64,000 nt of DNA from assembly GCF_900115695.1 (NCBI RefSeq), contig NZ_FOXK01000009.1, positions 186,001 through 250,000 of the forward strand, read 5' to 3'. The notes beneath the pieces are model-generated. The model did not search any database and was not told the DNA's origin. It was given only the letters and a program-made list of their open reading frames with translations. Of this stretch, positions 7,502 to 15,614 are shown piece by piece. Each line of letters starts with the position of its first letter. Position 1 is the stretch's first letter. Position numbers and translations under genes: made by a program. This DNA comes from Ectopseudomonas toyotomiensis (lineage in GTDB: Bacteria; Pseudomonadota; Gammaproteobacteria; Pseudomonadales; Pseudomonadaceae).

Positions 7502-8536
7502 CTAGAAGTTTTCCGGGCTCTTGGCCTTCTCGCGCGCGCTGTCGCGGCTGACCAGCCCTTTGGACACCAACGTCTTCAGGCAGGCATCGAGGGTCTGCAT
7601 GCCCAGCGCGCCGCCGGTCTGGATCGCCGAGTACATCTGCGCCACCTTGTCCTCTCGGATCAGGTTACGGATAGCCGGCGTGCCGATCATGATTTCGTGT
7701 GCCGCTACGCGACCGCCGCCGATCTTCTTCAGCAGAGTCTGCGAGATCACCGCCTGCAGTGATTCCGACAGCATCGAACGCACCATCGACTTCTCCTCGG
7801 CCGGGAACACGTCGACCACACGGTCGATGGTCTTGGCCGCAGAGGTGGTGTGCAGGGTGCCGAACACCAGGTGACCGGTTTCCGCGGCGGTCAGTGCCAG
7901 GCGGATGGTTTCCAGGTCGCGCATCTCGCCCACCAGGATGATGTCCGGGTCTTCACGCAGCGCCGAGCGCAGGGCTTCGGAGAAGCCGTGGGTGTCGCGA
8001 TGCACCTCACGCTGGTTGACCAGGCACTTCTTCGACTCGTGGACGAATTCGATGGGATCTTCGATGGTGAGAATGTGGTGGTACTTGTTGCTATTGAGAT
8101 AGTCGAGCATTGCCGCCAGGGTGGTCGACTTGCCCGAACCGGTAGGGCCGGTGACCAGCACCAGGCCGCGCGGCACGTCGGTGATCTTGCGGAACACTTC
8201 GCCCATGCCCAGGTCTTCCATGGTCAGCACCTTGGACGGAATGGTACGGAACACCGCACCGGCGCCACGGTTCTGGTTGAAGGCGTTGACCCGGAAACGT
8301 GCCACGCCCGGCACTTCGAAGGAGAAGTCGGTCTCGAGGAACTCTTCGAAGTCCTTGCGCTGCTTGTCATTCATGATGTCGTAGATCAGCGCGTGTACCT
8401 GCTTGTGATCCAGCGGCGGCAGGTTGATGCGGCGTACATCGCCGTCGACGCGGATCATCGGCGGCAGACCCGCCGAGAGGTGCAAATCCGACGCGCCTTG
8501 CTTGGCGCTGAAGGCAAGCAGCTCAGTGATATCCAT
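7502..8536 (-). CDS. pilT: type IV pilus retraction ATPase PilT
   Basis: The main pilus retraction motor, 344 residues, nearly identical in pattern to P. aeruginosa PilT as I remember it. The N-terminal PAS-like domain leads to Walker A Gly-Pro-Thr-Gly-Ser-Gly-Lys-Ser, an Asp box Thr-Ile-Glu-Asp-Pro-Ile-Glu, Walker B Ile-Ile-Leu-Val-Gly-Glu-Met and a His box. A C-terminal Ala-Ile-Arg-Asn-Leu-Ile-Arg (AIRNLIRE) motif, specific for retraction ATPases, is present. It drives twitching motility and DNA uptake from the cytoplasmic face of the pilus machine. The ATG at 8536 gives the conserved Met-Asp-Ile-Thr-Glu-Leu N terminus; a start 4 codons upstream is less likely. It is divergent from yggS. 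Confidence 0.97.
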   Translation of the reverse strand: MDITELLAFSAKQGASDLHLSAGLPPMIRVDGDVRRINLPPLDHKQVHALIYDIMNDKQRKDFEEFLETDFSFEVPGVARFRVNAFNQNRGAGAVFRTIPSKVLTMEDLGMGEVFRKITDVPRGLVLVTGPTGSGKSTTLAAMLDYLNSNKYHHILTIEDPIEFVHESKKCLVNQREVHRDTHGFSEALRSALREDPDIILVGEMRDLETIRLALTAAETGHLVFGTLHTTSAAKTIDRVVDVFPAEEKSMVRSMLSESLQAVISQTLLKKIGGGRVAAHEIMIGTPAIRNLIREDKVAQMYSAIQTGGALGMQTLDACLKTLVSKGLVSRDSAREKAKSPENF

Positions 8537-8607
8537 GGGACTCCCCAATTACAAGCAAGCAGGTAGAATGCCGCGAACGCAACGGCCAGGCTTATAGAGC
8601 GCAGGTA

Positions 8608-9300
8608 ATGTCCACGATAGCAGAGAATATTGCAAAGGTCGGAGCGCGCATCCGTGAGGCGGCGCAAGCCTCGCAACGTAATTTGACGGATATCGGCCTG
8701 CTCGCGGTGAGCAAGACCAAACCGGCAGCGGCCATTCGTGAAGCTCATGCGGCTGGTTTGTGCGATTTTGGCGAGAACTACCTGCAGGAAGCGCTGGAAA
8801 AACAGGCCGAACTGAGTGATCTGCCCTTGATCTGGCATTTCATCGGCCCCATTCAGTCGAACAAGACCCGGCCTATCGCCGAGCATTTCGACTGGGTACA
8901 TTCGGTGGATCGCCTGAAAATCGCCCAACGCCTCTCCGAGCAGCGCCCCGCCCACCTGCCGCCGCTGAATATCTGCCTGCAGGTCAACGTCAGCGCTGAG
9001 GACAGCAAATCCGGCTGCAGCCCGGAAGCGCTGCCAGAGCTGGCCAAGGCTGTAACCGCCCTGCCCAACCTGCACCTGCGTGGGCTGATGGCGATTCCCG
9101 AACCGACCGACGATATCGCGGCGCAACATGCTGCCTTCGCCCACTTGCGCCAATTGCGTGATGACCTGGCGCTGGACCTCGATACCTTGTCCATGGGCAT
9201 GAGCCATGACCTGGAGGCCGCCATCGCTGAAGGTGCCACCTGGGTTCGCATCGGCACCGCCCTGTTCGGCGCCCGCGATTACGGCCAGCCCACTCACTGA
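8608..9300 (+). CDS. yggS: YggS family pyridoxal phosphate homeostasis protein
   Basis: A PLP-binding protein of 230 residues, single alanine-racemase-like TIM barrel, with no known enzyme activity but a role in B6 homeostasis. The PLP lysine lies in Leu-Ala-Val-Ser-Lys-Thr-Lys (Lys36), followed by the Phe-Gly-Glu-Asn-Tyr family motif. A Trp-His-Phe-Ile-Gly-Pro-Ile-Gln-Ser-Asn-Lys segment and the C-terminal Gly-Thr-Ala-Leu-Phe-Gly phosphate-binding element are conserved. The start at 8608 is the only one with the standard N terminus. It heads a yggS-proC-yggT-yggU run, an arrangement kept across gamma-proteobacteria. Confidence 0.95.
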   Translation: MSTIAENIAKVGARIREAAQASQRNLTDIGLLAVSKTKPAAAIREAHAAGLCDFGENYLQEALEKQAELSDLPLIWHFIGPIQSNKTRPIAEHFDWVHSVDRLKIAQRLSEQRPAHLPPLNICLQVNVSAEDSKSGCSPEALPELAKAVTALPNLHLRGLMAIPEPTDDIAAQHAAFAHLRQLRDDLALDLDTLSMGMSHDLEAAIAEGATWVRIGTALFGARDYGQPTH

Positions 9301-9317
9301 ATGAAGGATTTTCTGCA

Positions 9318-10136
9318 ATGAGCAACCCGACCATCGCCTTCGTCGGCGCCGGCAACATGGCCGCCAGCCTGATTGGCGGCCTGCGCGCCCAGGGCGTCGC
9401 AGCCAGCGCCATCCGCGCCAGCGAGCCCGGCAGCGAACAACGCGCCCGCCTGCAACAGGAACACGGCATCGCCACCTTCGCGGATAACGGTGAAGCCATA
9501 AAAGGCGCCGACCTGATCGTGCTGGCGGTCAAACCACAGATCATGAAAGTGGTGTGCCTGGATCTGGCGCCACACCTGGCTCCCAATCAGGTGATCATCT
9601 CCATCGCCGCCGGCATCAGCTGCGCCAGCCTGGAAAACTGGCTGGGCCAGCGCCCAGTGGTGCGTTGCATGCCCAACACGCCGGCGCTATTGCGTCAGGG
9701 CGTTTCCGGCCTGTTCGCCAACGCCCGCGTCAGCGCCGCACAGAAAGCCCAGGCCGAACAGGTGCTGAGCGCCGTAGGCCTGGCCCTGTGGCTGGACGAC
9801 GAAGCACAGCTCGATGCGGTGACCGCCGTCTCCGGCAGCGGCCCGGCCTACTTCTTCCTGCTGATCGAGGCCATGACCGCGGCCGGCGAACAACTCGGCC
9901 TGCCGCGCGAAACCGCCGCCCGCCTGAGCATTCACACCGCCCTGGGCGCCGCGCGCATGGCCAGCGAGAGCGATGTGGAGGCCGCCGAACTGCGCCGCCG
10001 TGTGACCTCGCCGAACGGAACCACCGAGGCGGCGATCAACACCTTCCAGGCCGGCGGCTTCGAAGCGCTGGTACAACAGGCACTGAACGCCGCCGCCAAT
10101 CGATCGGCCGAACTGGCCGAACAACTGGGTCAATAA
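9318..10136 (+). CDS. proC: pyrroline-5-carboxylate reductase ProC
   Basis: Catalyses the last step of proline synthesis, reduction of 1-pyrroline-5-carboxylate with NAD(P)H, in the cytoplasm. The protein has 272 residues, the standard length. An N-terminal Rossmann motif Gly-Ala-Gly-Asn-Met-Ala is followed by Leu-Ala-Val-Lys-Pro-Gln, and the substrate-binding Val-Ser-Gly-Ser-Gly-Pro-Ala-Tyr motif lies near residues 172-180. The C-terminal dimerisation domain holds the Thr-Ser-Pro-Asn-Gly-Thr-Thr motif. It follows yggS by 17 bases and is probably cotranscribed with it and with yggT. Confidence 0.97.
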   Translation: MSNPTIAFVGAGNMAASLIGGLRAQGVAASAIRASEPGSEQRARLQQEHGIATFADNGEAIKGADLIVLAVKPQIMKVVCLDLAPHLAPNQVIISIAAGISCASLENWLGQRPVVRCMPNTPALLRQGVSGLFANARVSAAQKAQAEQVLSAVGLALWLDDEAQLDAVTAVSGSGPAYFFLLIEAMTAAGEQLGLPRETAARLSIHTALGAARMASESDVEAAELRRRVTSPNGTTEAAINTFQAGGFEALVQQALNAAANRSAELAEQLGQ

Positions 10137-10147
10137 AGGAAGCACAC

Positions 10148-10741
10148 ATGTCCGGACTCATCGAAGCCCTGATCTACATCATCCAGACCCTCGGCAGCCT
10201 GTATCTGCTGATCGTCCTGCTGCGTTTCATCCTGCAACTGGTGCGCGCCGACTTCTACAACCCGTTGAGCCAGTTCATCGTCAAGGCCACGCAACCGCTG
10301 CTGACGCCCCTGCGCCGCGTCATTCCGGGATTCGCCGGGCTGGATCTGGCCTCGCTGGTGCTGGCCATCCTGGTGCAGCTGCTGCTGATGGTCATCACCC
10401 TGACGCTGATGGGCTACAACGTCGGCGGCTTCATCCTGCAACTGCTGGTGTGGTCACTGATCGGCGTGACCTCGCTGTTTCTCAAGGTGTTCTTCTTCGC
10501 CCTGATCATCAGCGTGATCCTGTCGTGGGTCGCCCCGGGCAGCTACAACCCCGGCGCGCAGCTGGTGAATCAGATCTGCGAGCCGCTGCTGGCGCCGTTC
10601 CGCAAGCTGCTGCCGAACCTCGGCGGCCTGGATATCTCGCCTATCTTCGCCTTCATCACCATCAATCTGATCGATCGCTTCGTGATTGGCGGCCTGGCGG
10701 CCTCCACCGGGCTGCCACCGATGCTCAGCCCCTTCCTCTGA
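10148..10741 (+). CDS. YggT family membrane protein
   Basis: An integral inner-membrane protein of 197 residues made of two YggT repeats, each with a hydrophobic hairpin (about residues 8-30 and 60-90, then 95-125 and 160-190). The family is linked by context to proline synthesis, osmotic tolerance and, in other bacteria, cell division or photosystem assembly, but no activity is proven. ATG 10148 follows an AAAGGA ribosome site 11 bases after the proC stop. A longer open frame upstream runs through proC and was rejected. Its stop codon overlaps the first bases of a MITE-like element (10740-10883). Confidence 0.92.
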   Translation: MSGLIEALIYIIQTLGSLYLLIVLLRFILQLVRADFYNPLSQFIVKATQPLLTPLRRVIPGFAGLDLASLVLAILVQLLLMVITLTLMGYNVGGFILQLLVWSLIGVTSLFLKVFFFALIISVILSWVAPGSYNPGAQLVNQICEPLLAPFRKLLPNLGGLDISPIFAFITINLIDRFVIGGLAASTGLPPMLSPFL

Positions 10742-10883
10742 GAGCCTGTTCAAAGGCTCGCGAGCTAGCGCGATGCAAGGCAAAAACAGGTGAGGAAGCG
10801 GAGTTTACGAATGATAAATGAGCATTCCGAGCCTGTTTTTAACGCAGCAAAGCCGACGCGCAGCAGACTTTGAGCAGGTTCTC
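10740..10883. repeat. MITE-like palindromic element, short form (copy A)
   Basis: This 144-base element has imperfect terminal inverted repeats (GAGAGCCTGTTCAAAG at the left; the right end reads as GAGAACCTGCTCAAAG on the other strand). It also has an inner inverted pair AAAAACAGG / CCTGTTTTT and a central GTTTACG...TAAATGAGCAT stretch. It fills the whole gap between yggT and yggU. Related longer copies lie at 17360-17586 and 22782-22997, and a fragment at 23854-23887. There is no coding capacity of its own. Confidence 0.75.
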
Positions 10884-10886
10884 GGC

Positions 10887-11177
10887 ATGAGTTTCTACCG
10901 CTGGGATGGCGAAGACCTGATCCTCGACTGTCACCTGCAGCCCAAGGCGAGCAAGGACGAGTTCGCCGGGCTGCAGGGTGATCGGTTGAAGATCCGCCTC
11001 ACCGCCCCACCGGTCGAGGGCAAGGCCAACGCCCATCTGCTGGCCTTTCTAGCCCAGGCGTTCGGCGTGGCCAAGAGCCAGGTGAGCCTGGAAAGCGGCG
11101 AACTCAATCGACACAAGCGCCTGCGCATCCGCACACCACGTAACCTGCCAGCGATTCCCGGCTTGCAGAACCCCTGA
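10887..11177 (+). CDS. DUF167 family protein YggU
   Basis: A small cytoplasmic protein of 96 residues of the DUF167/YggU family, alpha/beta fold, function unknown. The family motif Gln-Pro-Lys-Ala-Ser-Lys-Asp and the Ala-Pro-Pro-Val-Glu-Gly-Lys-Ala-Asn segment are both present. I start it at ATG 10887, giving Met-Ser-Phe-Tyr-Arg-Trp; the open frame extends upstream to 10818, but those codons belong to the MITE-like element. The only plausible Shine-Dalgarno, AGCAGG at 10873-10878, lies inside the end of that element. Confidence 0.85.
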   Translation: MSFYRWDGEDLILDCHLQPKASKDEFAGLQGDRLKIRLTAPPVEGKANAHLLAFLAQAFGVAKSQVSLESGELNRHKRLRIRTPRNLPAIPGLQNP

Positions 11178-11358
11178 TGACCATTCAGCCGCCATACCCG
11201 ACCACAAGGCGGGACTGTATAAGCAGCCAATTGACGGCCGCCCTGTACCTCGCATAATGCAGGTTATTCCCGCGAATGCCGTGCTTCCTGGCGGCAACAC
11301 CAACTGAACAATCACGCAGCCCCAGCAAGTGGATGAACTTGCCGAGAGGAGAGCCAGG

Positions 11359-13335
11359 ATGAGCATGGAACGTCTCAGCCAGCAGGTTGACGCCTACGTC
11401 GCCTGGAAACGCGAACTGATGCGCGAGATCACGCGTTATCGCAGCTGGCTGGAACACAATCGGCTCAACTCCGAGGCCGTTCAGGCAAAACTCGAACGCG
11501 CGCTGAAGATCCTGCGTACCGATCACATCACCCTGGCCTTCGTCGGTGAGTTCTCACGCGGCAAGACCGAGCTGATCAACAGCCTGTTCTTCTCCGAATA
11601 CGGCCAGCGCATGCTGCCTTCGCATGCCGGGCGTACCACCATGTGCCCCACCGAGCTGTTCTTCGACCCGCGCTCGGAACGCCCCTACATTCGTCTGTTG
11701 CCCATCGAGACGCGCACGGCCTCGGCCAGCGTCGCACAGTTCAAACGCATCCCGCGGCACTGGGTGAACATCCCGCTGGATACCAGCGACCCGGCCAATA
11801 TGGCCCTGGCTTTCAGCCAGGTGGCCAAAACCAAATCCATGCCGGTGGAACAGGCGATCCAGCTCGGCTTCCACCCGGACATGCTCGAAGGCACCGGCAA
11901 ACGTGGCCAGGTACTGGTGCCGGCCTGGCGCCATGCGATGGTCAACTTCGACCACCCGTTGCTGCGCCAGGGCCTGCGCATTCTCGATACCCCCGGGCTC
12001 AACGCCCTCGGTAGCGAGCCGGAGCTGACCCTGTCGATGCTGCCCAATGCCCAGGCGATCATCTTCCTGTTGGCCGCCGATACTGGCGTCACCGCCAGCG
12101 ACATGAGCATCTGGCAGCAGCACATCCGGCAGCTCGACGAAGACGCCCAGACCAGCCTGTTCGCCGTGCTCAACAAGATCGACGTGCTGTGGGACGACCT
12201 GGCAGGCGAGACCTTCGTGCAGAACGCCATTGGCCAGATCCAGAGCGCCACCGCCAAGCAATTGGGCATCGCCAAGCAGGACGTACTGCCGCTGTCGGCC
12301 AAGCAGGCACTGTTGGCCAAGGTGCGCAGGGACGAAGAGCTGCTGGCACGCAGCCAGATGGCTGGTCTGGAAAACCTGCTGTGCGAGCGCATCGTCGCAC
12401 AGAAGGAACGCCTGATCGAAGATAACGTGGTGCGTCAGGTGCTGGCGCTGGTGAACAACAGCCAACATGTGCTCAACCTGCGCCTGGAGAAAGTCAGTGA
12501 GCAGTTGGCCCTGCTCGGCAACCATCAACAGGACAACGGCCAGCTGCTGTTCGAGCTGACCGCCAAGACCAAGGAAGACCACAGCCTGCACCACAAACGC
12601 CTGCTCGGTCTGAAGACCAACCAGCGCCTGCTGCAGCGTCAGGGTCAGCTGCTGCGACACGCCGCACGCGCCGAACGCCTGGAGGAACACCTGAGCGAGG
12701 TGCGCCGCAATCTCACCGGCAGCTGGACCACCCTGGGCATCAACCAGGCCATCCTGCATTTCTTCCGCGCCATCGAACAGGATCTGCACAACCTGCAGCA
12801 CGAAGCCGACATGGCCAACAAGATGGTTGCAGCCATCTATCGTCGACACAACGAAGACAATCCGCTGGGCGGGGTCGACGCGCCGCAGTTCAAGATCCAG
12901 CGTTATCTGCGTGAGCTGAAGAAACTGCAGGAAAAGGGCGACCAGTTCCGCCTGCACCTGAAGACTCTGCTCACCGAGCAGCGCAGCCTGACCCGACGCT
13001 TCTTCGCCACCCTGGCCCAGGAAGTGATCGGCCTGCACCAGCGCCTGCGCCTGGACGCCGAGCAATGGGCCGCCGATGCGCTGATGCCGCTGATGCAGCA
13101 CACCCTGGAACACAAGCAGATGCTGGAAAGCCACATGCTGCGCCTCAAGGCGCTGGCCCAGGAAACCCAGCAGACGCGCAAACGCAGCCTGCAACTGGCG
13201 CGCTACCGGGAAGAGCTGGAACAGCAGCTGGCCCTGGCCAGCGACATGCTGCGCGTGCTGCGTCGTCCGGCACCGGTGCAGCGCCAGGGCAAGGTGGTCA
13301 GCCTACCGACGGCGGCGCGCCCACAAAGCCTGTAG
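11359..13335 (+). CDS. dynamin-like GTPase family protein
   Basis: A large GTPase of 658 residues. Motifs of the dynamin superfamily are clear: G1 P-loop Gly-Glu-Phe-Ser-Arg-Gly-Lys-Thr-Glu near residue 59, a conserved Thr-Thr-Met-Cys-Pro-Thr switch I, G3 Asp-Thr-Pro-Gly near 210 and G4 Asn-Lys-Ile-Asp near 273. The C-terminal half (about 350-640) is strongly helical and charged, as in the stalk of bacterial dynamins, and no clear membrane helix is seen. Bacterial dynamins act in membrane remodelling, repair or phage defence, but no specific role can be given here. ATG 11359 has an AGAGGAG ribosome site. It stands alone between yggU and metX, where I do not recall it in P. aeruginosa. Confidence 0.85.
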   Translation: MSMERLSQQVDAYVAWKRELMREITRYRSWLEHNRLNSEAVQAKLERALKILRTDHITLAFVGEFSRGKTELINSLFFSEYGQRMLPSHAGRTTMCPTELFFDPRSERPYIRLLPIETRTASASVAQFKRIPRHWVNIPLDTSDPANMALAFSQVAKTKSMPVEQAIQLGFHPDMLEGTGKRGQVLVPAWRHAMVNFDHPLLRQGLRILDTPGLNALGSEPELTLSMLPNAQAIIFLLAADTGVTASDMSIWQQHIRQLDEDAQTSLFAVLNKIDVLWDDLAGETFVQNAIGQIQSATAKQLGIAKQDVLPLSAKQALLAKVRRDEELLARSQMAGLENLLCERIVAQKERLIEDNVVRQVLALVNNSQHVLNLRLEKVSEQLALLGNHQQDNGQLLFELTAKTKEDHSLHHKRLLGLKTNQRLLQRQGQLLRHAARAERLEEHLSEVRRNLTGSWTTLGINQAILHFFRAIEQDLHNLQHEADMANKMVAAIYRRHNEDNPLGGVDAPQFKIQRYLRELKKLQEKGDQFRLHLKTLLTEQRSLTRRFFATLAQEVIGLHQRLRLDAEQWAADALMPLMQHTLEHKQMLESHMLRLKALAQETQQTRKRSLQLARYREELEQQLALASDMLRVLRRPAPVQRQGKVVSLPTAARPQSL

Positions 13336-13420
13336 AGCGGAGCGGGCGCCCAGCTCGCTTGCCGCTCGGGTCGGTGCTCTTTAGACTGGCGCCCTCCTCC
13401 GATTCATTAGCAGCGCCTCA

Positions 13421-14560
13421 ATGCCCACTGCATTTCCCGAAGATTCCGTCGGCCTGGTCAGTCCCCAGGTGTTCCGCTTCAGCGAACCCTTGGCGCTGGC
13501 CTGCGGTCGCAGCCTGGCCGAGTACGAACTGGTCGTCGAGACCTATGGCGAACTGAACGCCGCGCGCAGCAATGCGGTGCTGATCTGCCATGCCCTGTCC
13601 GGCCATCATCACGCCGCCGGCTACCACAGCCCGGATGATCGCAAGCCCGGCTGGTGGGACAGCTGCATCGGCCCCGGCAAGCCCATCGACACCAACAAGT
13701 TCTTCGTCGTCAGCCTCAACAACCTCGGCGGCTGCAACGGCTCCACCGGCCCGAGCAGCGCCAACCCGGCCACCGGCAAGCCCTACGGCGCAGACTTTCC
13801 GGTAATGACGGTCGAAGACTGGGTGCACAGTCAGGCGCGTCTGGCCGATGTGCTCGGCATCGAGCAATGGGCGGCGGTGATCGGCGGCAGTCTCGGCGGC
13901 ATGCAGGCCATGCAGTGGACCATCAGCTACCCCGAGCGTGTGCGTCACTGCCTGGCCATCGCCTCGGCGCCCAAGCTGTCGGCGCAGAACATCGCCTTCA
14001 ACGAGGTGGCGCGCCAGGCGATTCTCACCGATCCGGAATTTCACGGTGGGCATTTCCAGGAACAGGGTGTGATCCCCAAGCGCGGGCTGATGCTGGCGCG
14101 CATGGTCGGCCACATCACCTACCTGTCCGACGACGCCATGGGCGAGAAATTCGGTCGCGGTCTGAAGAGCGAGAAGCTCAACTACGACTTCCACAGCGTC
14201 GAGTTCCAGGTGGAAAGCTACCTGCGCTATCAGGGCGAGGAATTCTCCGGCCGTTTCGACGCCAACACCTATCTGCTGATGACCAAGGCGCTGGACTACT
14301 TCGACCCTGCCGCTGCGCACGATGGTGATCTGGCCAAGACTCTGGCCGTGGCCAAGGCGGACTTCTGCGTGATGTCCTTCACCACTGACTGGCGCTTCTC
14401 TCCCGCCCGCTCGCGGGAGATCGTCGACGCCCTGACGGCGGCGAAGAAGAACGTCTGCTACCTGGAGATCGATGCGCCGCAGGGCCACGACGCCTTCCTC
14501 ATGCCGATCCCGCGTTACCTGCAGGCATTCGGCAGCTATATGAAGCGAATCGAGGTATGA
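13421..14560 (+). CDS. metX: homoserine O-succinyltransferase MetX
   Basis: An alpha/beta hydrolase-fold acyltransferase of 379 residues that activates homoserine for methionine synthesis. In Pseudomonas the MetX protein uses succinyl-CoA although the fold is of the acetyltransferase type. The nucleophile elbow Gly-Gly-Ser-Leu-Gly-Gly-Met, the oxyanion/entry segment Cys-His-Ala-Leu-Ser-Gly, and the C-terminal Asp (Thr-Thr-Asp-Trp) and His (Gly-His-Asp-Ala-Phe) of the triad are all present. The sequence is nearly identical to P. aeruginosa MetX as I recall it. It overlaps metW by four bases (ATGA), the usual pairing in this genus. Confidence 0.96.
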   Translation: MPTAFPEDSVGLVSPQVFRFSEPLALACGRSLAEYELVVETYGELNAARSNAVLICHALSGHHHAAGYHSPDDRKPGWWDSCIGPGKPIDTNKFFVVSLNNLGGCNGSTGPSSANPATGKPYGADFPVMTVEDWVHSQARLADVLGIEQWAAVIGGSLGGMQAMQWTISYPERVRHCLAIASAPKLSAQNIAFNEVARQAILTDPEFHGGHFQEQGVIPKRGLMLARMVGHITYLSDDAMGEKFGRGLKSEKLNYDFHSVEFQVESYLRYQGEEFSGRFDANTYLLMTKALDYFDPAAAHDGDLAKTLAVAKADFCVMSFTTDWRFSPARSREIVDALTAAKKNVCYLEIDAPQGHDAFLMPIPRYLQAFGSYMKRIEV

Positions 14561-15183
14561 GCATGCGAGCGGATCTGGACATCATCCAGGAATGGATCGC
14601 CCCGGGCAGCCGTGTGCTCGACCTGGGCTGCGGCGACGGCGAGCTGCTCGCCTGGCTGCGCGACAACAAGCACGTGGCCGGCTACGGCCTGGAGATCGAC
14701 CCGGACAAGATCGCCCTGTGCATCGAGCGCGGCGTCAACGTCATCGAGCAGAACCTCGACCTGGGCCTGGGCAACTTCGCCAGCAACAGCTTCGACGTGG
14801 TGGTCATGACCCAGTCGCTGCAAGCGCTACACTACCCGGACAAGGTGCTGGCCGAAATGCTGCGGGTCGGCAAGACTTGCATCATCACCTTCCCCAACTT
14901 CGGCCACTGGCGCTGCCGCTGGTACCTGACGACGAAAGGTCGCATGCCGGTGTCGGACTTCCTACCCTATACCTGGTACAACACCCCGAATATCCACTTC
15001 TGCACCTTCGAGGACTTCGAGCGTCTCTGTCACGCCCAGGGTGCCCGTGTGGAAGAACGCCTGGCGGTGGACCGTGACCATCGCCATGGCCTGGCAAGCC
15101 GCATCTGGCCCAACCTGCTGGGCGAGATCGGCATCTACCGCATCAGCGGCGCGGACCTCTCCGTCCACCGCGTCGCGGTCTGA
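14557..15183 (+). CDS. metW: methionine biosynthesis protein MetW
   Basis: A class I SAM-methyltransferase-fold protein of 208 residues that works with MetX in methionine synthesis; its exact chemistry is unclear. Motif I reads Val-Leu-Asp-Leu-Gly-Cys-Gly-Asp-Gly, followed by Gly-Leu-Glu-Ile-Asp and a post-motif Val-Met-Thr-Gln-Ser-Leu-Gln. ATG 14557 overlaps the metX stop; a second ATG at 14563 gives the N terminus I remember for P. aeruginosa and may be the real start. It is followed after 14 bases by a DUF4426 gene and rdgB, a run that looks like one transcript. Confidence 0.93.
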   Translation: MSMRADLDIIQEWIAPGSRVLDLGCGDGELLAWLRDNKHVAGYGLEIDPDKIALCIERGVNVIEQNLDLGLGNFASNSFDVVVMTQSLQALHYPDKVLAEMLRVGKTCIITFPNFGHWRCRWYLTTKGRMPVSDFLPYTWYNTPNIHFCTFEDFERLCHAQGARVEERLAVDRDHRHGLASRIWPNLLGEIGIYRISGADLSVHRVAV

Positions 15184-15197
15184 ACGAGGAGAACATC

Positions 15198-15614
15198 ATG
15201 CGCCGCATCATCCCCTTCCTGATCGCCCTGTGCCTGGCCCTGCCGGCCGCCGCCGAGCGCAAGCAGAGCTTCGGCGAGCTCGACGTGCACTACAGCGTGT
15301 TCAACTCCAGCTTCCTGCAGCCGGACATCGCCAGCGCCGCCGGCCTGGTGCGCAGCAAGACCCAGGGCGTGGTCAACGTTGCAGTGCTCAAGGCCGGTAA
15401 GGCCAGCACCGCGCTGGTCAGCGGCCAGGTGAAGAACCTGCTGGGGCAGAGCACCGCGCTGACCTTCAGGCAGGTCACCGAGAGCGGCGCCATCTATTAC
15501 CTGGCACAGTTCCCCTTCTCCAGCCGCGAGATTCTCAGCTTCACCCTCGACGTACGCCAGGGCGACAACACGCACCGCATCACCTTCAATCAGGAAATGT
15601 TCCCGGATGACTGA
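15198..15614 (+). CDS. DUF4426 domain-containing secreted protein
   Basis: A periplasmic protein of 138 residues with a clear signal peptide (hydrophobic about 5-20, ending in Ala-Ala-Ala). The mature part is a single beta-rich DUF4426 domain with the family's Val-His-Tyr-Ser-Val-Phe-Asn-Ser and late Phe-Asn-Gln-Glu-Met-Phe segments. Function unknown. It overlaps the next gene, rdgB, by 8 bases, and lies in the metX-metW-rdgB-hemW run. Confidence 0.85.
   Translation: MRRIIPFLIALCLALPAAAERKQSFGELDVHYSVFNSSFLQPDIASAAGLVRSKTQGVVNVAVLKAGKASTALVSGQVKNLLGQSTALTFRQVTESGAIYYLAQFPFSSREILSFTLDVRQGDNTHRITFNQEMFPDD

Noticed and set aside
10818..10886. upstream start of yggU in the MITE-like element
   Set aside because: The Met-Ser-Ile-Pro-Ser-Leu-Phe-Leu-Thr-Gln stretch also comes from the repeat element and lacks family conservation.
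11554..13194. 546-codon open frame on the minus strand
   Set aside because: Antisense to the dynamin-like gene, rich in Gln and Leu from codon complementarity, with no domain or ribosome site.
14396..14420. CCCGCCCGCTCGCGGGAG palindrome inside metX
   Set aside because: It resembles the CCCCTCTCCC repeat but falls in a conserved coding stretch and is a chance match.
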